This document shows, piece by piece, positions 43,073 through 51,527 of a stretch of DNA of 64,000 nucleotides. Origin of the DNA: an uncultured Acetatifactor sp. (GTDB lineage Bacteria; Bacillota; Clostridia; Lachnospirales; Lachnospiraceae). The position numbers were made by a program, and so were the translations under genes. Where the stretch lies: contig CAJUJN010000003.1 in NCBI GenBank assembly GCA_910586775.1, positions 58,905 to 122,904 on the forward strand, written 5' to 3'. Every line of letters begins with the position of its first letter. The stretch's first letter is position 1. A model generated the notes under the pieces. The model worked only from the letters and a program-made list of their open reading frames with translations, was not told the origin of the DNA and ran no database searches.

Positions 43073-44806
43073 GTGAAAAGAGGGGAGGAAAAATGGCAAA
43101 AGGATTGGGACCAGAGGAAGGCAGAGAGCCTTGCCAGGGTCACAGTCCGGCTTCTGCTTCTGATCGGGCTGGCGCTGCTTGGTGTGTTGGCCTGCTATGT
43201 GTGGAGCATTGTGGAGAACCGGAAGTCTGTGGACAGATATATTGCGGATACAGCCAGGCTGTACGTGGATCAGATCAACCGGGATCTGAACCAGGTCAAC
43301 AGTGAAGTATTTCATGTGGTGGGGAAAGATTCCGATGTGGAGGAGCTGGAGGGGGAATTTGGGCCGGGGGACGGAAGCTATTATGAACTTCTGTCTGGAA
43401 TCCGGGACAAGATGGTGCTGATGAAACTGCGGTACAGTGAGGTACAGTTCTTTTTTACCTATGCCAGGGAGCCGGGCATTCTGATCACGGATGTGGGCAT
43501 GGCATTCAGGGTCAGTCCTGTGAAGACTCCTATGAACCGGACTTTGCTGGAACTGCTAGAATCGGAGGAGAGCCTGAATTCCAAGTATACTGTGTGGACA
43601 CAGATGTACGTGGAAGGAGAGGCCTATGCGGTGGGATATTGTATGAAAAAGGGCAGGGCAGTGGGCTGTGTGGTAAAGCTTGGAACGATTTTCACACAGC
43701 TTCAGAAGGCAGTGGAAAAATACGCAGTGTTTCCGTTTCTGGAGATGGCAGACGGCAATGTGCTGTCCCCGGCCATGCCGGGGGAGGGAAGCGAAGCGTT
43801 ACCGGAAGGAAAGAAGCCGGGGAAATCCTATGAATTCTGGCTGGGCACCATAGGAAAGCTGCATCTGTATATTGTGCCGGGGGGAGGCATCACGGATAAC
43901 ATTCGGAATATGCAGTTTGTGCTGCTGGCCATGGCGGCGGTGCTGCTTGTGCTGTGCATGGCGGCAGCGCTCATGTATTATCAGAGGATTGTGGCACCCA
44001 TGAAGCGTCTGGTGGAAAGCCTGGAGAACCTGGAGGAAGGCCAGTATCTGGATGGGGAGGAAGGCAGCCGGCTGCTGGAACTGCAGTCTGTGAACGGAAA
44101 GTTCAGGGAACTTCTGGGAAAAATCCAGTCGCTGCGGATTGCTGTCTATGAAAATGAGCTGAAAGAACAGCGTGTTGAACTGGAATTTATGCAGGAGCAG
44201 ATGAAACCGCATTTTTTTATCAATTGCCTGAGCCTGATTCATGGGATGGCGGATGCGGCGGACGTACCGGAGATTGTAGGAATTGCGGAGAAACTGTCAG
44301 ACTATATACGTCATACATTCCTGAACAGTGACGACAGGGAGCGGATGATTGCGGAGGAGCTTGTCTATATTCAGTCTTATGTGGATATCCAGAGATTGCG
44401 GTATGGGGAGGAAGCCTTCCGCTTTGAGGTGATTGCGGACGAGGGTGTGGGAGAATATAAGGTGCCGTTTCTGCTGCTGCAGACACTGGTAGAGAATGCC
44501 ATTGTACATGGGGTTACTCTGGACGGTTTTGTGGAGATTACCCTGTATATCACCAGTGAGCGCCGGGATAGCCGGGAGAAACTCTATATCTGTGTATCGG
44601 ACACCGGTCATGGTTTTTCACCGGAAATACTGAATGCCATTGAAACGGATGCCCCGATTGTATACAACGGGAGAAAGCATGTAGGCCTGCAGAATATCCG
44701 GAAGCGTCTTCAGCTTCTGTATGGAAGCGAGGCTTCGGTGACGTTCTTCAACATGAATGAGAATTTCGGGGCGGTGGTGGAGGTGCGGCTCCCCGGAAGA
44801 GTGTGA
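43073..44806 (+). CDS. YesM-type sensor histidine kinase
   Basis: 577 aa: TM1 about 25-47, extracytoplasmic sensor to about 280, TM2 about 283-305, HAMP-like linker, then the His_kinase domain with H380 in EQMKPHFFINCLSLIHGMA and a HATPase with LVENAIVHG, SDTGHGF and GLQNIRKRL. GTG start after GAGGAGGTG. It should phosphorylate the YesN-like regulator at 37191-38735, the pair flanking the importer genes. Confidence 0.93.
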   Translation: MKRGEEKWQKDWDQRKAESLARVTVRLLLLIGLALLGVLACYVWSIVENRKSVDRYIADTARLYVDQINRDLNQVNSEVFHVVGKDSDVEELEGEFGPGDGSYYELLSGIRDKMVLMKLRYSEVQFFFTYAREPGILITDVGMAFRVSPVKTPMNRTLLELLESEESLNSKYTVWTQMYVEGEAYAVGYCMKKGRAVGCVVKLGTIFTQLQKAVEKYAVFPFLEMADGNVLSPAMPGEGSEALPEGKKPGKSYEFWLGTIGKLHLYIVPGGGITDNIRNMQFVLLAMAAVLLVLCMAAALMYYQRIVAPMKRLVESLENLEEGQYLDGEEGSRLLELQSVNGKFRELLGKIQSLRIAVYENELKEQRVELEFMQEQMKPHFFINCLSLIHGMADAADVPEIVGIAEKLSDYIRHTFLNSDDRERMIAEELVYIQSYVDIQRLRYGEEAFRFEVIADEGVGEYKVPFLLLQTLVENAIVHGVTLDGFVEITLYITSERRDSREKLYICVSDTGHGFSPEILNAIETDAPIVYNGRKHVGLQNIRKRLQLLYGSEASVTFFNMNENFGAVVEVRLPGRV

Positions 44807-44929
44807 GTGTATGCCGGCAGTTTTGGAGGAAAGAAAGTAACAGCTCGGTACCCTGACTGCATTGCTGTAAGAAATCATCAGAGAAGCAGTACGAGAAATA
44901 GTATGGACAGCAAATCGAAAATATTGCCC

Positions 44930-44991
44930 TTGACAAAATGATAAAATGTGGTATAGTTCTAAATGCGAATGAGTTGCATTTGCATTTAGAA
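44930..44991 (+). promoter_or_regulatory. Promoter with Fur-family-like operator
   Basis: TTGACA (44930-44935), 16-bp spacer, TATAGT (44952-44957). A perfect 10-bp inverted repeat, TTCTAAATGC (44957-44966) and GCATTTAGAA (44982-44991), overlaps the -10 and start region, so a bound repressor would block initiation. CTTTTTT follows, so it could alternatively act as a hairpin terminator or attenuator. The next gene is a metal exporter, and a Fur-family gene follows that. Confidence 0.6.
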
Positions 44992-45211
44992 CTTTTTTGC
45001 GATACAGGAAAGTTCGCTGTCAGTTGGACATGGACTCATGGGGGTGAATTTCCTCAGGCACTTGGCAACTGTTAAGAAATAACTTTACATTTTTATTTAT
45101 TAACAGTTCCTTAACAATGAAATCCAGCGCAAAATGGCAAAATTTTGGTTCTGGCTTGTCAGGTTAGGAATTGTCGGAATTGTCGGAAATGAGGGAAGGA
45201 AGGATTTATTT

Positions 45212-46048
45212 ATGCTGCATGTGATTGAAGATTCTCTTATGGACAGCGTGAGGCTGGTTCCGTTTTTGTTTCTGGCTTATCTGGCAATGGAATATCTGGA
45301 GCACAGCGCCGGAAAGGGGATGCAGAAGTGGCTCCGGAGGGCAGATAAGGCGGCTCCGGTGATAGGCGGTTTGCTTGGAGCCGTGCCCCAATGCGGTTTT
45401 TCGGCGGCAGCTGCAAATCTGTATGCCGGGCGGGTGGTTTCCCTGGGGACCCTGGTGGCGGTTTTCCTGTCCACTTCGGATGAGATGCTGCCTATTCTGA
45501 TATCCGAGCAGGTACCTGTGGGTACGGCAGCCGGCATTCTTCTGGCGAAAGCGGCGTTCGGAATAGCAGCGGGCCTGGTGATTGATTTTATACTTCGGAA
45601 AAAGGGCAGCGGACGGCAGGCAGGTATTTCCGATGTCTGCAGACAGGAGAACTGCCATTGTGAGAAGGGAAGTTTCCGCGCAGCCCTGTCCCATACCGCG
45701 CAGATTTTCTTTTTTATTTTACTGGTTTCCTTTGCATTGAATCTGCTTCTGCATTTTGCGGGGGAGGAGGTGCTGGCAAATCTGATTTTAAACAAACCGG
45801 TGTTGGGCCCCATGCTGTCTGGGTTGGTGGGCCTGATTCCAAACTGTGCCGGTTCCGTGGTGATTACTCAGCTGTATCTGGAGGGCGCTATGGGGTTAGG
45901 GGCGGCAATGGCAGGACTTCTGGCCGGTTCCGGTGTGGGGGTTCTTGTATTATTCAGGGTTAACCATGACAAGCAGGAAAATCTGAGAATTATGGCTTTG
46001 CTTTATATGCTTGGGGTATGTGCCGGTATTATTGTAAGTTTGTTTTGA
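45212..46048 (+). CDS. ArsP_2-like putative heavy-metal/arsenic efflux protein
   Basis: 278 aa, about eight to ten hydrophobic segments with an internal duplication: GLLGAVPQCGFSAAAANLY and GLVGLIPNCAGSVVITQLY, each carrying the family's Pro-x-Cys motif. A cytoplasmic loop CRQENCHCEKG is Cys-rich and may bind metal. This fits the ArsP_2 putative 10-TM exporter family, also annotated as a manganese or arsenic transporter. Start ATG 45212 follows AAGGAAGGA; an ATG at 45134 has no ribosome site. Likely controlled by the operator at 44957-44991. Confidence 0.75.
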   Translation: MLHVIEDSLMDSVRLVPFLFLAYLAMEYLEHSAGKGMQKWLRRADKAAPVIGGLLGAVPQCGFSAAAANLYAGRVVSLGTLVAVFLSTSDEMLPILISEQVPVGTAAGILLAKAAFGIAAGLVIDFILRKKGSGRQAGISDVCRQENCHCEKGSFRAALSHTAQIFFFILLVSFALNLLLHFAGEEVLANLILNKPVLGPMLSGLVGLIPNCAGSVVITQLYLEGAMGLGAAMAGLLAGSGVGVLVLFRVNHDKQENLRIMALLYMLGVCAGIIVSLF

Positions 46049-46190
46049 GGGACAGATGGGGTGGTTTGTGAAGGATTGCTCTGCATATAAGTCAGTGTCA
46101 CTTTTGGGTGAAGAAGATGCTGCCGGAGCCGGAGCGGAGGGGATGGCTTAAAGGTTCGGCAATGGCAGAGGAAACAGGAGAAAAGGTGAG

Positions 46191-46697
46191 ATGGGGAAAG
46201 GGAAGAAAGTCAACCTGGAGGGAATGCCTTATGGGGATTACTGTGAGCACATTGCGTATCCGGAAGGACTGAAATGGACGAAACAGAGGAAGGCTGTATA
46301 CAGAGTGCTGTGGGAGGCGGAGTCGCCGCTGACAGCTATACAGATTTACAATCGCATTGAGAAGGAGGAAGGCGGAGAGTATGCCGTCTCCACAATTTAT
46401 CGCATTCTGGCTGCATTTGAAGAAAAAGGGCTGGTGGAGAAAGCGGCCTGGATGGGGGAAGGCATGGAAAAGGGACATTCTACGGCGGCCTATGAATTGA
46501 AGCGGGGAGGCCACATCCATTATGCGGTATGCCTGGAATGTCACAGAAGGATTCCGCTGAAGAACTGTCCTTTTTCCCAAATCCATATGGGTAAGGAAGC
46601 GGAAGATTTTACGGTGACGGAGCATAAGCTGGAACTGTATGGGTATTGTAAGGAATGCAGGGAAGGCGGGAAGGTTTCGGACAGTTTTGCTGTGTGA
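46191..46697 (+). CDS. Fur-family metalloregulator
   Basis: 168 aa. Winged helix with WTKQRKAVYRVLWEAESPLT and YAVSTIYRILAAFEEKGLVE, then the dimer domain with GGHIHYAVCLECHR, a second Cys pair YCKEC near the end, and a His-containing VTEHKLELYG. The two CxxC motifs indicate a structural zinc site as in Zur/PerR/Fur. Placed 140 bp after the metal exporter, so it probably regulates it. Which metal it senses cannot be decided from sequence. Confidence 0.88.
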   Translation: MGKGKKVNLEGMPYGDYCEHIAYPEGLKWTKQRKAVYRVLWEAESPLTAIQIYNRIEKEEGGEYAVSTIYRILAAFEEKGLVEKAAWMGEGMEKGHSTAAYELKRGGHIHYAVCLECHRRIPLKNCPFSQIHMGKEAEDFTVTEHKLELYGYCKECREGGKVSDSFAV

Positions 46698-46849
46698 TTT
46701 TGTAGATAATCAGGAGGGGATTTGCCGTAACGCATTTACAATATAGCTGTACTGTTATGTGATTTTGGCGGATAAAAAGGCGTTTACGGAGAAAAAAATG
46801 ATGAAATTGCCAAAAGTTAAAAAAACTTAAAAAATTATTGAAAAAACAC

Positions 46850-46878
46850 TTGCATTTATAAGAAGAATGTAATATAAT
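46850..46878 (+). promoter_or_regulatory. tRNA-Lys promoter
   Basis: TTGCAT (46850-46855), 17-bp spacer, TATAAT (46873-46878), about 60 bp before the tRNA. Confidence 0.75.
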
Positions 46879-46938
46879 TTGTTTTGTTGTTAAGGAAACA
46901 ACAAATAAGTGACAGACGGGACATGCACATGAGGAAAT

Positions 46939-47011
46939 GCGCCGCTAGCTCAGTTGGTAGAGCACCTGACTCTTAATCAGGGTGTCCAGGGTTCGAGCCC
47001 CTGGCGGCGCA
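46939..47011 (+). tRNA. tRNA-Lys (anticodon CUU)
   Basis: Complete cloverleaf of 73 nt. Acceptor arms GCGCCGC/GCGGCGC, D loop AGCTCAGTTGGTAGAGC, anticodon loop CTCTTAA, T loop GGTTCGAGCCC. CCA is not encoded. The 3' half from 46969 is also the attachment core of the elements that follow. A hairpin with T-run at about 47019-47058, supplied by element 1, would end transcription. Confidence 0.95.
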
Positions 47012-47013
47012 CT
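46969..47013 (+). other. Attachment core copy 1 (inside tRNA-Lys)
   Basis: 45-bp core starting ACTCTTAATCAGGG and ending GGCGGCGCACT. It covers the anticodon loop to the 3' end of the tRNA plus two bases. Confidence 0.85.
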
Positions 47014-47187
47014 AAAGGTCTTGAGACTTGATTTTAAGCAAGTTTCGGGGCTTTTTTTATCCCCGGGAAATAAGCCGGGCGAAAAAAATCAGGTAGTGCT
47101 GAACGTAAATTAATTATCAGTTTTGCGAATGGAAAATCGAGCAGGAAATGCCCGGAAGAGGGGACAGTAAAAACCTGATTCCGGGCA

Positions 47188-48096
47188 TTATGTTTTCCTG
47201 TCCCCATTTACAAGATTCAGTTTATCCAGATGCGATATGGAATCGCGGCTTGCTATTATCTCATAGGCAAAGTGCAGATACCGCCCGGTGGTTTCCACAT
47301 CTTCATGGCCCATGAGGTACATCAGGCGGTATATATCCACCTGGCGGTTATGCTCATACTGATCGATGCAGTAGTTGGTGGCAAAGTTGTGCCGGAGCTT
47401 ATGGGAGGACAGTTCAAAGGGAAGCTTATCGGCAAGTTTTGAAACCATAAGTTTGACGGCATTTCCGGTTAAAGGTTGGCCCCTGCGGTTTACAAAAAGA
47501 GCATCAGAACTGTAAGGACAGTTTGCGGTATACTCTTTCATGAAGTATGCTGTCAGACTTCCAAGGGGAACAGTGCGCTCCTTATCACCCTTGCCGCGAA
47601 CCACCATCCGGTTATCGGCATAAGAAATTTTACTCCGACGGAGAGAACATACTTCTGCCTGACGCAGGCCGCTGTCATACATAAGGGCGATAATGCATTT
47701 ATTCCGGAGCACAAGCCAATCAGACTCCGCAGTTATGGAACTGAAAATAGCATTTATTTCGGATTCGGTATAAATACGGACTTCACGTTTCGGAGACTTT
47801 GGTACCTTTATCTTTTTGGCATCATAGGAAGCCGTGTATTCATTCTGTGCCCAACAGAGAAATATCTTTACATGCCGTATGTATGTTGCCCTTGTAGACT
47901 TGCTGAGGGGCTTTTTCAGGAGCATTAACAGGTATTGCTGAATATCTGACTGCTGAATGTCTAAAAAGGGCTTGTCGGGGCTTAGAGCCGCTATAAAGGG
48001 GGATACAAAGTCCCGGTAGGCTGTAATGGTCTTTGGGGACAGATCGGCAAGCTGTCTGGACAGGATAAAGCTGTCAAATACTTCTTGCAGTGTCAT
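47188..48096 (-). CDS. Tyrosine recombinase (integrase) of element 1
   Basis: 302-aa XerC/D-like site-specific recombinase with all catalytic residues: R145 in SGLRQAEV, K in RGKGDKERTV, H232 and R235 in SHKLRHNFAT, H264 in LMGHEDVETT, Y273 in GRYLHF. The N-terminal SAM-like core-binding domain is about 1-80. Start is ATG 48096 six nt after GAGG; GTG 48108 overlaps the rep stop. Eight bases separate it from rep, so the two form one operon. It should recombine the 45-bp core at tRNA-Lys and could act on element 2 in trans. Confidence 0.92.
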   Translation of the reverse strand: MTLQEVFDSFILSRQLADLSPKTITAYRDFVSPFIAALSPDKPFLDIQQSDIQQYLLMLLKKPLSKSTRATYIRHVKIFLCWAQNEYTASYDAKKIKVPKSPKREVRIYTESEINAIFSSITAESDWLVLRNKCIIALMYDSGLRQAEVCSLRRSKISYADNRMVVRGKGDKERTVPLGSLTAYFMKEYTANCPYSSDALFVNRRGQPLTGNAVKLMVSKLADKLPFELSSHKLRHNFATNYCIDQYEHNRQVDIYRLMYLMGHEDVETTGRYLHFAYEIIASRDSISHLDKLNLVNGDRKT

Positions 48097-48104
48097 AAAA
48101 TACC

Positions 48105-49184
48105 TCACTTATCAAAGGGCGTAACGATACCAGAGGGAAGCAGAAAAAAGGAATCGCTACAGCGGGCGGCTTTAAATACTATGTCATTGCGGTCTTTATA
48201 TTCTGACATGGGAAGCGGAAACTGATGAAATTCGGCATCATCTTTCCAGTGATACATGATAGTATCGATACGTCTGCGAAGCTGTTCAAAAGTTTCTACA
48301 GAACGTTCAGACGAATCCTGAACATTGCGGCGGAAAATTTCATCAGGAGTATAAACGCTTGTTATATGCAATTCATTCCAGAGGGTAGGTGCATTGTGGT
48401 ACCTTGCATGTACTTCGGAAACATATTCATCAAGGATAGTTAGTAATGCGGAATAGGGAAACTGTCCCCTGTATTCATCCATAAAAAGCACAGGCTGACA
48501 CATATAACTGTCAAAACATCCATTGCCATAATCAGTCATGAAATAAACGGAATCAAGACCATATTTTTCTATAAGCGAATTGGAAAAATAAGATTTTCCG
48601 GAACCGCTTTTTCCAAAGTGCCATACCACATTGACCTTGCGCATATGTCCCACTTCCTTCCGGCGTTTATCACGATAGGCAGATACAATAATATCTTCAT
48701 GTCTCCTGTAAGAAAGGGACATATCCATAATTTCACGGGGATTCTTGCCAGAAGACAAAAGCTCTTCGATTACTTCCAGTTCTTTGCGATGACCCTGACA
48801 GCCTTTAATTTCACCATGTCGAGAAGAAGCAATAATCTTTTCGCCCTTCTCCTCAAACTTTCCACGTTTATTTATATAGTCTTCAGCCTGTTCTTTGGTA
48901 CCTTTGGTTGGAGCAAAATGCATACCGATCGCATAGCTTTTCTTAATTGCTGAAAAGCGCATAGCTTTCACATCTTCCAGAACCATATGGATATGTTTCA
49001 AGCCATCAGCAGAAATACAGTAAATCCATGCACCTGTCCTGGAAGGATTAGAAGCAGTCCATTCCTCACATAGCCTGTCAACAATTTCCTGAGGAGTACC
49101 AGTGTAACCATGCTCTTCAGGGTTATTAAAAACACAAAACCAACTTTTTGAAACAGTATCCTTTTTGAAATTTGCATTTTCCAT
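48105..49184 (-). CDS. CRESS-DNA-virus-like Rep (HUH endonuclease + SF3 helicase), element 1
   Basis: 359-aa rolling-circle initiator. Endonuclease motif I WFCVFNN (15-21), motif II KHIHMVLE with H64 and H66, motif III with Y103 in EDYINKRG and K106. SF3 helicase: Walker A GKSGSGKS (191-198), Walker B VLFMDE (232-237), motif C HITSVYTP (273-280), arginine cluster QLRRRID near 301. This domain order is that of geminivirus/circovirus Reps and their bacterial plasmid relatives. ATG follows TTGGAG. It should nick the stem-loop at 49327-49351. Its first 130 residues differ from the element 2 copy; the rest is identical. Confidence 0.9.
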   Translation of the reverse strand: MENANFKKDTVSKSWFCVFNNPEEHGYTGTPQEIVDRLCEEWTASNPSRTGAWIYCISADGLKHIHMVLEDVKAMRFSAIKKSYAIGMHFAPTKGTKEQAEDYINKRGKFEEKGEKIIASSRHGEIKGCQGHRKELEVIEELLSSGKNPREIMDMSLSYRRHEDIIVSAYRDKRRKEVGHMRKVNVVWHFGKSGSGKSYFSNSLIEKYGLDSVYFMTDYGNGCFDSYMCQPVLFMDEYRGQFPYSALLTILDEYVSEVHARYHNAPTLWNELHITSVYTPDEIFRRNVQDSSERSVETFEQLRRRIDTIMYHWKDDAEFHQFPLPMSEYKDRNDIVFKAARCSDSFFLLPSGIVTPFDK

Positions 49185-49240
49185 GTAAAAACTCCAATCT
49201 GTTTAGAAAATAAAATATGTATTAACATAACGTATTTTAG

Positions 49241-49327
49241 TTTGTAACGAAGTTTGTAACCGGAACTGGTTACAAAATAAATGCAGTAAATTCAAGGGCT
49301 AGAGGGCATTTTGTAACCGTAACGAAG
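49241..49327. promoter_or_regulatory. Rep-binding iterons of element 1
   Basis: TTTGTAAC at 49241-49248, 49253-49260 and 49310-49317, an inverted GTTACAAA at 49269-49276, and a half copy TAACGAAG at 49320-49327. They lie between the rep start and the stem-loop, as CRESS origins have. Confidence 0.75.
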
Positions 49328-49351
49328 TCGGGGGTAATACTATACCCCGAC
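49327..49351 (-). other. Predicted rolling-circle origin stem-loop of element 1
   Basis: GTCGGGG (49327-49333) and CCCCGAC (49345-49351) form a 7-bp stem. On the minus strand the loop carries TAGTATTAC (49342-49334), matching the NANTATTAC nonanucleotide of circoviruses, nicked between the seventh and eighth bases in that family. Confidence 0.8.
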
Positions 49352-49394
49352 TACAGCGATAACTTACAAACGATTTTCCGTTTTTGGCATACTA

Positions 49395-49423
49395 TTGACA
49401 GATGTAAGAAATTGCTGTAGTAT
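49395..49423 (+). promoter_or_regulatory. Rightward promoter next to the origin, element 1
   Basis: TTGACA (49395-49400), 17-bp spacer, TAGTAT (49418-49423). It is conserved in element 2 (53377-53405). No plus-strand gene follows closely; transcription would reach the hairpin at 49618-49655, so a small RNA of about 220 nt is possible. Confidence 0.5.
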
Positions 49424-49617
49424 ATAAAAACCAACCGGGTAAGTGCCCTGAAAAACTTTACGTTATACAAGATATTTACCCCACAAAGTTATCGATATTT
49501 TAGTAAATAAGTGTTAAGTGTTGCTATAGTCAAGTATATATGCAATCGTAAAATCAAATTTCTGGATAGAGACACAAATATATACATGACTACAGAAATG
49601 TGTAAACGGAATCTTGA

Positions 49618-49655
49618 CCATACGCCCCCGCTAAAGCTTGGGGCGTATGGTCTTT
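49618..49655 (+). terminator. Strong hairpin terminator in element 1
   Basis: CCATACGCCCC and GGGGCGTATGG pair perfectly over 11 bp, followed by TCTTTTTCTG. Confidence 0.8.
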
Positions 49656-49772
49656 TTCTGTCAGATGGAAATAGGAGCAGAACGCCGCCAGAAGTTTCCG
49701 GACAGAGAGATATTTTATATTTCACACTGCAGAAGAAGTTACCAGGCTTAAAAGGAACACTTTAGCAGAGTG

Positions 49773-49955
49773 AAGCATCTGCAGATGCTTTAGCGGGATA
49801 AAGCATCTCGAGATGAAAGCAGAATTTACTTGTGTCACACAAAAATTCCTAAAGAGCAGAACAAGCGGTTTTACCCTAAAGCAACCGCCCATCCGGCCGC
49901 GCGCCGATTTATCCCTTCGGACACGCTACGCTTAAATCGGCTTCCGGCCGGATGG
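49773..49955. other. Palindromes and large hairpin in gene-poor DNA of element 1
   Basis: 49773-49790 is an 18-bp perfect palindrome (AAGCATCTGCAGATGCTT); 49804-49815 is CATCTCGAGATG. 49889-49955 folds as CCATCCGGCCG/CGGCCGGATGG outside and CCGATTTA/TAAATCGG inside. The whole stretch 49424-50235 has no convincing gene; a 67-codon minus-strand frame at 49909-50112 overlaps the hairpin and has no ribosome site. Element 2 lacks this stretch. Confidence 0.6.
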
Positions 49956-50238
49956 ACTGCCTGCGGTAAGGACGAGTCAGGTTTAGGGCATGCTTCCTGA
50001 CCACACTAAAGCAGCCAACAATCATGCAAAGGTCTACGATAAGAACGAGTCCTAAAACAAGCTCCGCACAGGCCTGCGGTACTATGCCGGGACCATTCGC
50101 CCGGCGACACATATAAGGACTGCTTCAGTTTTAAGGGCAAAGGGCTCGCGTAAAGAAAAATGCTTACCTGCAGGCGTTAACCTAAAGCAAAGGACAAGAT
50201 ACCGGCATGGCCTACAGCTTCGCACTGGTAAACAAAAA

Positions 50239-50274
50239 CACCCTGCGGAGCCGGACAGACAGTGCCGCAGGGTG
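50239..50274 (-). terminator. Terminator of the small minus-strand genes, element 1
   Basis: CACCCTGCGG/CCGCAGGGTG stem, followed on the minus strand by TTTTTG. Related hairpins occur at 54429-54460 and 59190-59221. Confidence 0.7.
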
Positions 50275-50291
50275 AAAAATGGCACTGCAAG

Positions 50292-50471
50292 TCAGGATCT
50301 GTTAAGTATCTCCAGTATCTGGGAGTAAGTATAGGTGCCTTTAGTGAAGCTTAAATCAATCCCCCAATACTGAATATCCAGAAGTTCTACAGTTTGCAGA
50401 CCTTCCAGGCGCATGAATATTTCCAAGTCTTTAAAGCTTCCAAAATCTCCATAATTTGTCCTGATAATCAT
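50292..50471 (-). CDS. Small unknown protein of element 1, 59 aa
   Basis: Opens MIIRTNYGDFGSFKDLEIFM and contains VELLDIQYWGIDLSFTKGTY. GAGG lies 6 nt before the ATG and a terminator follows. Element 2 keeps only its first 16 codons (53482-53547). Unrecognised; conserved start and ribosome site in both elements support it being real. Confidence 0.6.
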   Translation of the reverse strand: MIIRTNYGDFGSFKDLEIFMRLEGLQTVELLDIQYWGIDLSFTKGTYTYSQILEILNRS

Positions 50472-50531
50472 GTTTTACCTCATCCTGTCCCTTGAAACAC
50501 CAACCCAAGAGAAAACCGCCAATGAAAACAG

Positions 50532-50810
50532 TTATGTACCACATGGGAACCACATAGAATCAGATGCGTAAATATAGCCATGGTCCTGTATATAAAGACC
50601 TGCTAAATAGTTGCCTATATAGTCCTTGACCATAGCCGCCTCTTCCAGAAAATTGGAAAGGTCATCAAATGAGCACTTGCCAGATTCATATAAGTTTTCA
50701 AATTCCGAAATCCGGTTACAGACGTTGGCATATTCGGTTACCAGTTCCGAGTCTGACATTGAGGTAAAGCGTGTTTTGAATTGTTCAAAGTTGTAGATAA
50801 TGAGACTCAT
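50532..50810 (-). CDS. Small unknown acidic protein of element 1, 92 aa
   Basis: Unrecognised. A helical middle (SDSELVTEYANVCNRISEFE, FDDLSNFLEEAAMVKDYIGN) suggests a small coiled-coil protein. Element 2 encodes a close homologue (53607-53894) with a different start and last residues. Conservation in both elements, with changes concentrated at the ends, supports a real gene. Weak ribosome site. Confidence 0.65.
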   Translation of the reverse strand: MSLIIYNFEQFKTRFTSMSDSELVTEYANVCNRISEFENLYESGKCSFDDLSNFLEEAAMVKDYIGNYLAGLYIQDHGYIYASDSMWFPCGT

Positions 50811-50899
50811 AAAAAATCACCATTGCAAAATTGCATCCTTCCTGTTATGATTGATATAGACTTACTTTTGTGCTGAACAAGTACCGAAGTAGTTCAAAA

Positions 50900-50937
50900 G
50901 TGGTACTACCTAAAGGATAGCACAAGGTGGTGCTACT
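50900..50937. promoter_or_regulatory. Operator-like direct repeats before the RHH gene
   Basis: GTGGTACTAC (50900-50909) and GTGGTGCTAC (50927-50936) recur 27 bp apart in the divergent gap between the 92-aa gene and the ribbon-helix-helix gene, a usual place for RHH autoregulation. Confidence 0.4.
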
Positions 50938-50971
50938 GTCAACCCACTTTTTTGGAAAGGAGAAAAATTAA

Positions 50972-51238
50972 ATGCCATCAAATTTACCAATTATCAAGGC
51001 GAATACATCACACGAGAATATTTCCAAAATGAAAGTGATAGCTAAAAAAAATAAACGGAGTATATCAAAGGAATTAGAATGGCTTATAGAAAGGCATATA
51101 GCAGAATATGAAAAAGAATATGGAGAAATAAAAACTCTTGTAACAATTACTGCAAATAAAGAAACAAGTTTTACAGAAAAAGCAAAAGAATCTTTTAACT
51201 TAGGATTCGAAAAAGAGATAAGAAAGGGGAAAAAATAA
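50972..51238 (+). CDS. Arc/CopG-like ribbon-helix-helix protein, element 1
   Basis: 88 aa. The N-terminus PIIKANTSHENISKMKVIAK, then KNKRSISKELEWLIERHIAE, fits an Arc-type RHH fold: a beta strand, helix A, the turn NKRSIS, and helix B ending YEKEYGE. The basic tail EKEIRKGKK may aid DNA binding. AAAGGAG eight nt before the ATG. Likely regulates copy number or its divergent neighbour; not present in element 2. Confidence 0.75.
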   Translation: MPSNLPIIKANTSHENISKMKVIAKKNKRSISKELEWLIERHIAEYEKEYGEIKTLVTITANKETSFTEKAKESFNLGFEKEIRKGKK

Positions 51239-51272
51239 TTTAAAAATAATTATACAATTTTGCCAAAAGAAA

Positions 51273-51301
51273 AGACTCTCCAGAACTCCGAACGGAGAGT
51301 T
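51273..51301 (+). terminator. Hairpin after the RHH gene
   Basis: ACTCTCC and GGAGAGT pair across a 13-nt loop. The trailing sequence is only moderately T-rich. Confidence 0.5.
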
Positions 51302-51380
51302 GTAAAACTTTAATCTTTGTGCAAATTCACAAAAGAAACTATAAGTGAAAATAACCGGGCAAGCGGAGAAAGGAGAAGTA

Positions 51381-51527
51381 ATGACAGGAATTATGACAGA
51401 TAGACAATATGACGGAATTCTGCAAATGATTGAAATGATAGTAGGTGGTTGCAAAGACTTGGAAGAAGCGAAGGCAAAAATAGCAGCACTCAGAAAAGAG
51501 CGGAAAGAAAAAGAAAAAGATGAATAA
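51381..51527 (+). CDS. Small helical protein of element 1, 48 aa
   Basis: MTDRQYDGILQMIEMIVGGC then a charged helix EEAKAKIAALRKERKEKEK. AAAGGAG ten nt before ATG 51381. Unrecognised; similar small proteins occur in clostridial mobile elements. It is the last gene before attachment core copy 2. Confidence 0.55.
   Translation: MTGIMTDRQYDGILQMIEMIVGGCKDLEEAKAKIAALRKERKEKEKDE

Noticed and set aside
49511..49765. 84-codon open frame in element 1
   Set aside because: It runs through a perfect 11-bp terminator hairpin, has no ribosome site and is absent from element 2.
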